Of a DNA stretch of 33,315 nucleotides, positions 1-8,017 are shown one piece after another. The position numbers were made by a program, and so were the translations under genes. The notes beneath the pieces were generated by a model that worked only from the letters and a program-made list of their open reading frames with translations, was not told where the DNA came from and did no database searches. Every line of letters begins with the position of its first letter. Position 1 is the first letter of the stretch. The DNA is from Clostridia bacterium (lineage in GTDB: Bacteria; Bacillota; Clostridia; UMGS1883), in the NCBI GenBank assembly GCA_030527235.1, contig JAUNBL010000022.1, positions 1 through 33,315 of the forward strand, written 5' to 3'.

Positions 1-85
1 TACACATTGAATTATTTTTTTATTAAAAATGGACCATATGTTTGACAACCGCAGATTGCGAAAATAAGTTTTTCCGCCGTGCGGC

Positions 86-114
86 TTGACAGAAAGAATT
101 ATTTATAATATTAT
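86..114 (+). promoter_or_regulatory. Probable sigma-A promoter of walRK
   Basis: TTGACA at 86-91 is followed after 17 bases by TATTAT at 109-114, giving a perfect -35 box and a 5/6 match to the -10 box at the optimal spacing. It lies about 70 bases upstream of walR, so the leader would be roughly 60-65 nt. A second TTGACA at 42-47 has no -10 at the right distance. Confidence 0.65.
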
Positions 115-122
115 AAATGGGT

Positions 123-142
123 AAAATGATATATATCATTTT
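123..142. repeat. Perfect 20-bp palindrome in the walR leader
   Basis: AAAATGATATATATCATTTT reads identically on both strands. It sits just downstream of the predicted -10 box and so near or after the transcription start, where a dimeric DNA-binding regulator could act as a roadblock or repressor. AT-rich palindromes can arise by chance, so an operator role is inference. Confidence 0.4.
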
Positions 143-159
143 GCATTGGAAGGGATATA

Positions 160-213
160 ATGAAGAAAAGGAGCGGCAATAAAAATGGAAAGAACAATTC
201 TCATTGTCGATGA
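160..213 (+). CDS. Possible 17-codon upstream ORF overlapping the walR start
   Basis: An ATG at 160 follows GGAAGGG (148-154) at a 5-base spacing, a better-placed ribosome site than the one used by walR. The frame encodes a basic 17-residue peptide (MKKRSGNKNGKNNSHCR) and stops at TGA 211-213, inside walR and out of its frame. If translated, it would compete with or couple to walR initiation. There is no homology evidence and the peptide may be meaningless; the argument rests on the ribosome site alone. Confidence 0.3.
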   Translation: MKKRSGNKNGKNNSHCR

Positions 214-877
214 TGAAAAACCGATTGTGGACATTCTTAAATATAACCTTAAAAATTCGGGTTACAATGTGATAGAAGCATACGATGGCGAGGAGGGGCT
301 CAAAGCTGCACTCGAAAAAAAACCCGATTTAATTTTGCTTGACGTCATGCTGCCTAAAATGGACGGGTTCGAGGTGTGCAAGCGGATAAGAGAAAAATTT
401 CAGACCCCCATACTCATGCTGACCGCGAGGGAGGAAGAGGTGGACAAGGTGTTGGGGCTGGAACTCGGAGCGGATGACTATATAACAAAGCCGTTTTCGG
501 TGCGCGAGCTTTTGGCGAGAGTGAAGGCGAATTTGCGCCGCAACGCGGCAGATGCGTTGGATGCCGCTTCAGAGGGCGACCTTATTCATGCGGGCGATTT
601 GGAGATAAACCCCGTGCGTTATGAAGTGCACAAAAGCGGTGTAGCGGTAGAGCTTACCGTGCGGGAGTTTGAACTGCTTAAATATATGGCTTCGCAGCCT
701 GAAAAAGTCTTTTCGCGCGAAATGCTGCTTGAAAAGGTGTGGGGATATGAGTATTTCGGCGACGTGCGCACAGTGGATGTTACGGTGCGCCGCCTCCGCG
801 AAAAGATTGAGGACGAGCCGGCAAACCCCGTGATAATAATGACAAAGCGCGGTATCGGATATTATATAAACAAATGA
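185..877 (+). CDS. walR: WalR-type response regulator (OmpR/PhoB family)
   Basis: This 230-residue protein has an N-terminal receiver domain (about 3-115) with the acidic pair D9/D10, phospho-acceptor D53 in LILLDVMLPKMDG, the T of MLTARE, and the conserved K of YITKPF. A C-terminal winged-helix DNA-binding domain of the PhoB type follows (about 130-229; EFELLKYMA, VWGYEYFGDVRTVDVTVRRLREKIE, RGIGYYI). Length and motifs match WalR/YycF, the essential regulator of cell-wall metabolism in Gram-positive bacteria. It would be phosphorylated by the histidine kinase encoded 9 bases downstream. The start is supported by AAGGAG at 168-173, at a somewhat long spacing. PhoP/PhoB-like paralogues look similar, so the exact orthologue is likely rather than certain. 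Confidence 0.88.
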   Translation: MERTILIVDDEKPIVDILKYNLKNSGYNVIEAYDGEEGLKAALEKKPDLILLDVMLPKMDGFEVCKRIREKFQTPILMLTAREEEVDKVLGLELGADDYITKPFSVRELLARVKANLRRNAADALDAASEGDLIHAGDLEINPVRYEVHKSGVAVELTVREFELLKYMASQPEKVFSREMLLEKVWGYEYFGDVRTVDVTVRRLREKIEDEPANPVIIMTKRGIGYYINK

Positions 878-886
878 GATGACGCA

Positions 887-2632
887 ATGTTTAAAAGTAT
901 TCAGTGGAAAATAATAGCCATCTTTTTGCTGCTCACCGTTTCCGTGATGATAGTGGTGGGCACTTTTTTGCTGCAAAATATTTCATCGTACTATCATAAC
1001 GATTTTGCGGTTACAATGTCCGGACAGGCGTTTGTGCCGTCGGTGGAACGGCTTCTCAGCGAGGCGGCCGCGAGTGAGCAGCCCGTGGAAAAAATGAGCG
1101 AGGTCATGACAATCTACTCGGTGCGCATGGGGATAGACTCGTTTCGCAATTACTATATTCTGGACGGTGAAACCGCCGCCGTTCTGGGCGCGTCCGACAT
1201 AAATACGTCCAAGGTGACAGTCACGCCCAACATTATACTCGCCATGAACGCACTGCGAGGCGATACGGTGGATCGTTCCGCCTCATATATGGATTTTGCG
1301 CTGCCCATTACGGAAGGGGAGGACGTACGATATATAATCTACGTTATAGATACGAAAGAGGAAATGTACGACGTTATGCGCAACATCTTCGTGAACATAC
1401 TCTGGGCGCTTTTGTTCGGGCTTATACTGAGTGCGTTTTTAGGGTTTTTCCTTTCGCGTACGATAATTGCTCCGATATCCACATTGCAATTCCGCGCCGA
1501 AGCGATGGCGGAGGGCGATTTCGGACACAAGATAGAGGTTCGCTCCCGTGATGAGCTGGGGCGGCTCACAATGGCGTTTAACGAAATGGCCGCGCGGCTT
1601 AACGCGACGCTGCGTGACATTGCCGCAGAAAAAAACAAGGTGGAGACAGTTCTCCGAAGCCAGAACGATGCGGTTGTGGCGTTTTCGTCGAGCGGAGAGA
1701 TAATGCATATCAACCCTGCCGCCGAGAAGCTTTTGGGCGAATACGCGGGGTTGCCGTTTGACGCGATGTTTGCAAAGATTGGCACAGACATAACGCTTTC
1801 ACGTGTTTTATACTTAAAGGAAGATGCCACATTCTGGCGCGACGTAGAGATTAATAAGCGGAACCTCAAGGCGTTTTTTGCACCGTTTAATATTGAAACC
1901 ATGACCGGCGCCGGCGTGGTGGTTGTATTCCAGGATATAACAGAGCATTTGCGGCTTGATAACTCGCGCCGTGAATTTGTGGCGAACGTGTCTCACGAAC
2001 TGCGTACGCCGCTGACCACAATAAAGAGCTATACCGAAACTATTATGGACATGACAACTGACAGCGCACAGACGGAATTTCTGAAGGTGATAGATAACGA
2101 GGCGGACCGCATGACGCGTATTGTAAAAGACTTGCTCACACTTTCGCAGCTGGACTACTCGCAAAAGCTTAATAAGACGAGCTTTGACCTGGGCGCGCTT
2201 GCCCAAAGCGTAACTAAAAAGCTCGGCATAGACGCGAAGAACCACCGGCACAACCTTCAGTGCATTTGCGAGGGCGAGAGCCTGGTATTTGCCGACAAGG
2301 ACAGGATAGAGCAGGTTATAACAAATATAATTTCCAACGCGATAAAGTACACCCCCGACGGCGGTGAAATCAATGTAAAATGCACACAAAAAATAGCTGC
2401 TGCGCAGCTGGTGGTGTCTGATAACGGGATGGGTATTCCCGAGGTCGATTTGCCCCGCATCTTTGAGCGTTTCTATAGAGTGGATAAGGCGCGCAGCCGT
2501 GAAAGCGGCGGTACAGGGCTGGGGCTGGCTATTGCCAAAGAAATCGTGGAGCTGCACGGCGGCAAAATCAAAATAGAAAGTCCTAAGCGCAAAGGCACAA
2601 TAGTTACGATAGTTTTGCCGCTTTTTAGCTGA
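887..2632 (+). CDS. walK: WalK-type membrane sensor histidine kinase
   Basis: The protein has 581 residues. Membrane segments at about 9-31 and 166-190 flank an extracytoplasmic sensor domain. A HAMP linker (about 191-243), a PAS domain (about 250-355), a HisKA dimerisation domain with phospho-acceptor H370 in FVANVSHELRTPL, and a HATPase domain follow. The HATPase shows the N box (NIISNAIKYTPDGG), G1 box (DNGMGIP), F box (IFERFYR) and G2 box (GGTGLGLAI). TM-sensor-TM-HAMP-PAS-HisKA-HATPase is the WalK/VicK architecture. It would autophosphorylate and pass phosphate to the adjacent WalR in response to wall state. The accessory genes walH and walI that often follow in Bacilli are absent; the next gene is convergent and overlaps the 3' end by 8 bases. 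Confidence 0.87.
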   Translation: MFKSIQWKIIAIFLLLTVSVMIVVGTFLLQNISSYYHNDFAVTMSGQAFVPSVERLLSEAAASEQPVEKMSEVMTIYSVRMGIDSFRNYYILDGETAAVLGASDINTSKVTVTPNIILAMNALRGDTVDRSASYMDFALPITEGEDVRYIIYVIDTKEEMYDVMRNIFVNILWALLFGLILSAFLGFFLSRTIIAPISTLQFRAEAMAEGDFGHKIEVRSRDELGRLTMAFNEMAARLNATLRDIAAEKNKVETVLRSQNDAVVAFSSSGEIMHINPAAEKLLGEYAGLPFDAMFAKIGTDITLSRVLYLKEDATFWRDVEINKRNLKAFFAPFNIETMTGAGVVVVFQDITEHLRLDNSRREFVANVSHELRTPLTTIKSYTETIMDMTTDSAQTEFLKVIDNEADRMTRIVKDLLTLSQLDYSQKLNKTSFDLGALAQSVTKKLGIDAKNHRHNLQCICEGESLVFADKDRIEQVITNIISNAIKYTPDGGEINVKCTQKIAAAQLVVSDNGMGIPEVDLPRIFERFYRVDKARSRESGGTGLGLAIAKEIVELHGGKIKIESPKRKGTIVTIVLPLFS

Positions 2633-3473
2633 CGGATATAACAAGTCCCAAGACGACAATCCCCGCGCAGACTAATTTGAACGCGATGCGCTTTTCGTTA
2701 TACAAAGCTTTCCCCAAAAGAATTGTCACGACAACTGATGACTGCTTCAAAAGCGTCATCACCGTTACGCGGCTTTCGGGGTTGGAATTTGCGATAAAGA
2801 GGCAGCGGTCGGCAATGATAAAAAGTAAGCTCAAAATGGGTATCCACCAGTTTGTGCGAAGGGCGCGCCAGTTTATTTTTACTCTTTTTACGATGAGAAT
2901 AATAAGGTAGAGCAGCGTCATAAAAAGCATATACCAAAACTGCAGCTGAGCGCTTGTAACGCTTTGAGTAAGCACCTTGTCCATAAGACCGCTTACGGCG
3001 TTTAAGAAGCAGGAGATGAGTACGAGCAGAGTATAGCGAAACGCGAAATGTTCCGCAGGCGCGCCTTTTTTATGTGTGTTGACAAGCAGCATTCCGAGTA
3101 CGATGAAAAACATGCCCGTTGCCGTTGCAGCGGTCATTTTCTCATGCAGCACTATAACGCCGAGCGCAGAGGCGAAAAACACGCGTGCAAGGTCCAAAAT
3201 GCCGTAAAGACTGATGGGCAGGTGCGCTATGGAATGAAAAGCGCACAGCCATGCTGCGACGATGAGCGCTGATTTTATAAATACGGGCACGAGATAAAGC
3301 GGAGGCATTGCCGCCGCTTCTTTTGCATCTCCCAAAATAAACAGGAAGGCTATAAAAGTATAGAAAAACAAAACTTCGAGAATAGAGTTTTTTTCAAGAG
3401 CCTTTTTCTTAAGCGCCTCGCGAAAGCCCTTCGCCAAGCCGTAGATTAGAACTAAAATGACCCAGCTTTGCAT
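2625..3473 (-). CDS. EamA/DMT-family transporter
   Basis: A 282-residue, almost entirely hydrophobic protein with about ten predicted membrane helices in two similar halves, as in the EamA (drug/metabolite transporter) superfamily. Examples are the helix with LVLIYGLAKGFREALKKKA at the N-terminus, LGVIVLHEKMT closing the first half, and LLKQSSVVVTILLGKALYNEKR near the end, which resembles the conserved 'P-(V/L)..l.g...l.E' helix of EamA proteins. Substrate cannot be told. I chose the ATG at 3473 because AAAGGTG lies at a usable distance upstream; a GTG three codons earlier sits almost on top of that ribosome site. It begins 14 bases after the solute-binding lipoprotein gene and is probably the last gene of the smc-ftsY operon. 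Its end overlaps walK tail to tail. Confidence 0.75.
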   Translation of the reverse strand: MQSWVILVLIYGLAKGFREALKKKALEKNSILEVLFFYTFIAFLFILGDAKEAAAMPPLYLVPVFIKSALIVAAWLCAFHSIAHLPISLYGILDLARVFFASALGVIVLHEKMTAATATGMFFIVLGMLLVNTHKKGAPAEHFAFRYTLLVLISCFLNAVSGLMDKVLTQSVTSAQLQFWYMLFMTLLYLIILIVKRVKINWRALRTNWWIPILSLLFIIADRCLFIANSNPESRVTVMTLLKQSSVVVTILLGKALYNEKRIAFKLVCAGIVVLGLVISVS

Positions 3474-3487
3474 AGATACCACACCTT

Positions 3488-4561
3488 TCAGTTTTCAGAG
3501 AACACCTTCAGCACTTTTTCGCGCCAAAGAGAGGCAATGTGCTGCGCGTCCCTCATACTGTAGTTGTCTAACTGCATAACGTTTGTATAAGCGTCTTCGG
3601 GCAGCAGCCGCTCTTCGATTTCGGGCGGGAGTGTGACATCACGCACAGGACGCGCGTAGTTTTTGGCAAAGTTTGTCTGTCCCTCGTCAGAGAGAAGATA
3701 CTCGAGCAGCGCCGCTGCAGCGTGGGGGTGAGGCGCGAATTTGTTGATGACCGCGCAATATGTGTGCCGCACAGCCCCGTCTGAAGGTATGGCAACGTCA
3801 AAATCAAGCTTGAAATTCAAATCCTTTGCGCCGTATTTGTATGTGAGCGCATTAAAATCAGCTGTAACGGCAACGTCTACGGAGCCGTCAAAGACAGCCG
3901 ATGCACTGACCGGCCGGATGGAGAGCCTGCCGCTTTCGGCAAGAGCTGCCCAAAAATCACCTGCGAGACCGTAGTCAGGATACCCGCCGCCTAAGGCAAT
4001 GGCAGAATCGAGATACGCATACTGCGCTTCCGGCGAAGATAGTACGTCGCCTATTGTAACGGTGTAGTCGCCTTTGGCTATGTCGCTCCAGGAACGGGGC
4101 GGGTTCTTAACAGTTGAGGTATTTGTTATAAACGCGCTGACTGCGGAAAACACAGCGGTGTAATCTCCGCGGCTGTCCTTTGCCCAGGTGGGGATATCGT
4201 ACCAATAGGACGTTTTATAGGCAAGCGTAAGAGCGCTGCTTTTGGCATTTGCGGCGTATTCCATTTCCAAAATTCCCAAATCATATGCTGCCGCACGGTT
4301 GGAGACGGAAAAAAGGCTGTACGCTTCCTTTCCCACCATATCGTGATGAGATAATATAACGGAATAGTTTTCATAGAGCGCGTCTGCCGCATCATCGTGA
4401 TTCCCCATAAAACCTGTGGCGTTTACAAAACCCTCCTCCTGCGCAGCGGCTAAAAGCGCATCGTACGAGAGTGAGTTAAGGTTCGGCAAAGAGCTTTCGT
4501 TTGCGCAGGCGGCAAGCAAGAGAAGGGAAATGAGCGCGGAAAGGAATGCTTTTTTCGTCAT
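3488..4561 (-). CDS. Extracellular solute-binding lipoprotein without a transporter partner
   Basis: The 357-residue product begins with a lipoprotein signal peptide (charged MTKK, hydrophobic core, lipobox LAAC with the cysteine at residue 19). The rest looks like an ABC-type periplasmic-binding protein of the iron/polyamine/thiamine-binding cluster: the hinge-region stretch PRSWSDIAKGDYTVTIGD, a late FKLDFDVAIPSDGAV, and a C-terminal INKFAPHPHAAAALLEYLLSDEGQ typical of these families. It would sit outside the membrane, tethered by lipid. No permease or ATPase gene is adjacent. Its ATG overlaps the TGA of the upstream EAL gene (ATGA) behind GGGAGGAG, so the two are translationally coupled. 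It may deliver a ligand to the sensor part of that protein, but this is inference. Confidence 0.72.
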   Translation of the reverse strand: MTKKAFLSALISLLLLAACANESSLPNLNSLSYDALLAAAQEEGFVNATGFMGNHDDAADALYENYSVILSHHDMVGKEAYSLFSVSNRAAAYDLGILEMEYAANAKSSALTLAYKTSYWYDIPTWAKDSRGDYTAVFSAVSAFITNTSTVKNPPRSWSDIAKGDYTVTIGDVLSSPEAQYAYLDSAIALGGGYPDYGLAGDFWAALAESGRLSIRPVSASAVFDGSVDVAVTADFNALTYKYGAKDLNFKLDFDVAIPSDGAVRHTYCAVINKFAPHPHAAAALLEYLLSDEGQTNFAKNYARPVRDVTLPPEIEERLLPEDAYTNVMQLDNYSMRDAQHIASLWREKVLKVFSEN

Positions 4562-7401
4562 GACTTCTCCTCCCCTCTTTGCATATCGGGAAAATACTTT
4601 TTAATAAACGATTTCTCGCTCATCGGCCTTTCAAAATAAAAGCCCTGAATCGCATCACAGTCCATCTCGGTGAGAAATTCAGCCTGTTCTTGGGTCTCCA
4701 CGCCCTCACATACGGTGCTGATGTTAAGACTTTTTGCCATCTTGATAATCTGGCCGATAATAATCTTTGTGCGCTCGCTTGTACGCGATTCAAGGAGGAA
4801 GTTTTTGTCTATCTTGATATAGTCAAGAGGTATAGCACGAAGCATATTCAGCGATGAAAAACCGCTTCCGAAATCGTCAATGGAAAGCTTGAAACCGGCA
4901 TCTTTGACTTTGCTTAAAAGGGAAAACGCGGCAATGCTGTCCTCAAATGAATACTCCGTAATTTCAAGCTCTATGTACGAAGGGTCAACGTCGTATTTTT
5001 TCGTGACGTTCAAAAGCTTTGTCATATACATGGGGTCGCTCAAGTGCAGCCTCGATTGGTTAACGGAGAACAGACATGGTTTTACGCCCGCATCGAGCAT
5101 CTGCCGTATGAGGCGGCACACATTGGAGAGCATATAAAAGTCCAGCTTGGTAACAAAGCCGTTGCGCTCAAATATTGGAATAAATTCGGCGGGCGCAATA
5201 CTGCCAAAGTCCGGAATATTCCGGCGGCACAGGGCTTCAGCGCCGGCAACGCCGCCGCTTTTCGGGTTGAATTTGGGCTGGTAAAAAACCTGAAATTCTC
5301 CCTCGTCAAGCGCGCTTTTTGCGCGGTCCTCAATTTCTTTTTCACGCTTGACTTTTTCGCGAATGGCATGAGTGTACAGCCCGATTCCGTCGTCTGATGT
5401 GGGCGCATTTTTGCGCGCAGCGTCCGCCATGTTCACAAAGTGGCTAAAGGGCTCGCCCGATTCGAGAACGCAAACGCCGATATTGTAGCGCAAAAACGTA
5501 GAAATAGAGCCTTCAGTATAGGTGAGAGCGTTGTTCATGGCGGTGCGTATATTAGACATGAGCGCATCCATTGAGCTGTAGCGGGTGACTACTGCAAATT
5601 TGTCCGCAATAATACGCGCCGATATCGCGTGCGAATCGCCGATACGGGATACGGATTTTGCGACGAAGGTAAGCACCCTGTCACCCACGTCAATGCCGTA
5701 ACTGGCGTTGACGCGCTTAAACTGAACTATGTCAAGTATCACAATCGCGCTGTTAGGCTTCTTCTGAAACTTCGGCCCTCGGCTGAGTAGATACGAGTTG
5801 TTCATGAGATGGGTGAGAGGGTCGCGGTATGTGCGCATGTAGAGTGAACGCAGGAAAAGCACAAGCGCCACAAGGACGGCAATAATCAGCAATATGCCCG
5901 CGGCGCGAAGCTGCGGCGTGTAATGATAAGGCCAAAGTGAACTCAATGTGTTGTGACTGAGGCATTCGTTGTAGTCCGCGCTGCTTATTGAGTAAATCGC
6001 CTTATTCAACACGGAGACAAGCAGCTGCGGTGCGCCGGGATACACCCCGATTGACACGCCGATGTCCCGGCTGTCTGTAAAGGCAACGTTCAGGCTTTCG
6101 TCTGAACTCGCATCAATTGCATAAGCGGTCAGCGCATTGTCCCACGCGGCGAGGTCCGCCTCTTTTGCGAGCACCGCGTTAAGGCACGCCGGTGTATCGG
6201 TATAGTAGCGGAATTTCCATGTAGGATAAAGCTCTCCGAGGAGCAGCCCCAAAATGTCTGCATCGTGCGGCAAGGCCACCAAATGAGGTGCGTTCAGCGC
6301 TGTAATGCTGCTTCCGACAACGGCAATAGACGTCTGGGCAATCGTGTCCGTCAGTATGATATTTTCGTTTTGTGCTATACGGGGGCTTGAATATACACCG
6401 AGAAGCAAGTCCGCCGTGCCGTTTTGAAGCATACCAATTGCGGTATTTGTGTTTGCCGTGTGGCAAAATTCAAACTTGAGAGAGCTTGCAGCGCTTATGT
6501 ACTCCATTAACTCAACAAAAGCTCCTCTGCAATTCACGCCGTCAAAATATGTCATCGGAGAGTTATTCTCCGGACATGCCACACGCAGTACGGGCAGTGA
6601 GGACACGTAGTTCGTTTCCTCTTTGGAAAGAGCAATATTTACGCCTTTATCATTAAACGCGCGCAGCAAAAGCGAGGAAACGAGCGAAGGGTTGTGCAGC
6701 AGAAGCTTTGTCTGCGCATCGGAAAAAAGCGAAACCAGCCTATGGCTGCCTTCCGCCGCCATAAGCTGCATATTGCACGAAAGTTCAGAGGATATGACTT
6801 TTTGAGTTTCAGTGCAAAGGTGCTTCTCAATGAGCAGCGCGTCAACGCTTCCGTGCTCAAGCGCTTTGGCTGCGGAGCTCGGAGTGTTGTATTTTATTGC
6901 GGTATATAAAAATCCGTTTTCCCTGGCATAGCTTGAAAAGAGGTTTAGCGCGGAAGCATCTGTAAATCCGACATTCATTCCGCCGAAAGAGAAGAAGTCC
7001 TCATACAAAAAAGCTGAATCAATATCTGTGCAAAGAACATATGTAGAAATGCCGAGCGGCTGAGGTAAAGTTAAAAACCCGTCCGAAGCGTTTGCGGGAA
7101 AGAACATAAACTCCGCCTCACCGCGCTCCAACATTGCCGCCGCATCGTGGTAGTTTGCGAAAGAATATGTAAAGGTGGTATCGGCGTATGGCAGGTACTG
7201 TGCCAGCGCGTCAAGATACTGAGGCAGATATCCGTTCACAGTGATATCGTCTTCTATAACGCAAAAGGAACTTTGTAAAGGCAAGATAACGCGGCAAATA
7301 TTTTGAGGCGCGGCAAAAACCGCCGCACCGTTTACAGTCAAAACGGAAAATACGGCAAGAAAAGAGAAAACGCGCTTCAAGTTACCGTGAATCCGATTCA
7401 T
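4558..7401 (-). CDS. Membrane cyclic di-GMP phosphodiesterase: two solute-binding domains, degenerate GGDEF, EAL
   Basis: A 947-residue protein. Order: signal peptide or membrane anchor (about 10-30); two tandem extracellular SBP_bac_3-like domains (about 35-245 and 265-485); a membrane helix (about 500-520); a GGDEF domain whose signature is IADKF at about 598-602, so cyclase activity is probably lost; and a C-terminal EAL domain. The EAL domain keeps its metal and catalytic motifs: EAL at 722-724, the Asn of SVNQSR, ELEITE, the Asp pair of IDDFGSGFSS, the Lys of YIKIDKNF and the Glu of CEGVET. It should hydrolyse cyclic di-GMP to pGpG in response to a small extracellular ligand. The ATG at 7401 follows GGAGTGG by 7 bases; two TTG codons just upstream are less likely. 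The start overlaps the upstream lipoprotein gene by 20 bases. Confidence 0.87.
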   Translation of the reverse strand: MNRIHGNLKRVFSFLAVFSVLTVNGAAVFAAPQNICRVILPLQSSFCVIEDDITVNGYLPQYLDALAQYLPYADTTFTYSFANYHDAAAMLERGEAEFMFFPANASDGFLTLPQPLGISTYVLCTDIDSAFLYEDFFSFGGMNVGFTDASALNLFSSYARENGFLYTAIKYNTPSSAAKALEHGSVDALLIEKHLCTETQKVISSELSCNMQLMAAEGSHRLVSLFSDAQTKLLLHNPSLVSSLLLRAFNDKGVNIALSKEETNYVSSLPVLRVACPENNSPMTYFDGVNCRGAFVELMEYISAASSLKFEFCHTANTNTAIGMLQNGTADLLLGVYSSPRIAQNENIILTDTIAQTSIAVVGSSITALNAPHLVALPHDADILGLLLGELYPTWKFRYYTDTPACLNAVLAKEADLAAWDNALTAYAIDASSDESLNVAFTDSRDIGVSIGVYPGAPQLLVSVLNKAIYSISSADYNECLSHNTLSSLWPYHYTPQLRAAGILLIIAVLVALVLFLRSLYMRTYRDPLTHLMNNSYLLSRGPKFQKKPNSAIVILDIVQFKRVNASYGIDVGDRVLTFVAKSVSRIGDSHAISARIIADKFAVVTRYSSMDALMSNIRTAMNNALTYTEGSISTFLRYNIGVCVLESGEPFSHFVNMADAARKNAPTSDDGIGLYTHAIREKVKREKEIEDRAKSALDEGEFQVFYQPKFNPKSGGVAGAEALCRRNIPDFGSIAPAEFIPIFERNGFVTKLDFYMLSNVCRLIRQMLDAGVKPCLFSVNQSRLHLSDPMYMTKLLNVTKKYDVDPSYIELEITEYSFEDSIAAFSLLSKVKDAGFKLSIDDFGSGFSSLNMLRAIPLDYIKIDKNFLLESRTSERTKIIIGQIIKMAKSLNISTVCEGVETQEQAEFLTEMDCDAIQGFYFERPMSEKSFIKKYFPDMQRGEEKS

Positions 7402-8017
7402 CAACAAACCACTCCGAACGTTTCATAAACTGCGTGTATTGCTCTCCCGTTTTGAACATAACGGCCTCATCGTTTGCCACAAACCCTTCCGGCACAAAAC
7501 GCCCTGCAGTCCTGCCCATCTCCGTTGCCGAAGTAATATCACAGGTTGTGGCATAGTACGCGGTTTCGTCTTCAGCAAAGGACCAAAAATACAACTCTCT
7601 GCCGTAAGAGCCAAGGAATGCGGCGTCTGAGTTTATAAGACTGCCCTGCTTGCCTGTCCGCATATTTACCCAAAACAGCTCCACTATCTTGTAATAGAGA
7701 TTTTCACCCATCGCAGCGACAATCTCGCCGCGCCCGAAATCTGAGATGCGTCCATCGCTAAGGCGTATTTGCTTCGCCCCGTCAACAGTGTTTACATAAG
7801 CGTATTCACCGAGGATGAACAGCCTTCCATCCGAAGAAGAAATATTTGCCACAAGCCTCTCGCCCTCAAACACAGCTTCTCCCATTAACTCGTAGCTAAC
7901 GCCTTCGCGGATAACGAGCGCGCCGCCGTTTCCCTCGATAACGGCGTTCTTGTCAATTTTGGGTCCGCAGGAAGTCATGCAAAGCAGGGCGCACAAAACA
8001 ATTAAAAGCTTTTTCAT
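7382..8017 (-). CDS. Small lipoprotein of unknown function
   Basis: A 211-residue protein with a clear lipoprotein signal (MKKLLIVLCALLCMTSC, lipidated cysteine at 17). The mature part is rich in short beta-strand-like stretches, several with repeating G-E/R-L patterns (GERLVANISSSDGRLFILGEYAYVN; SDGRISDFGRGEIVAAMGENLYY). This suggests a small beta-propeller or WD-like extracellular fold. I do not recognise a family. Its ATG directly follows the ftsY stop, and its 3' end overlaps the EAL phosphodiesterase gene, so it is cotranscribed with both. With two other exported or membrane sensor-like products next in line, it could belong to the same sensing module, but nothing in the sequence proves this. 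Confidence 0.7.
   Translation of the reverse strand: MKKLLIVLCALLCMTSCGPKIDKNAVIEGNGGALVIREGVSYELMGEAVFEGERLVANISSSDGRLFILGEYAYVNTVDGAKQIRLSDGRISDFGRGEIVAAMGENLYYKIVELFWVNMRTGKQGSLINSDAAFLGSYGRELYFWSFAEDETAYYATTCDITSATEMGRTAGRFVPEGFVANDEAVMFKTGEQYTQFMKRSEWFVDESDSR

Noticed and set aside
4558..7401. An active diguanylate cyclase
   Set aside because: The GGDEF signature is replaced by IADKF, removing residues needed for GTP and metal binding in catalysis.
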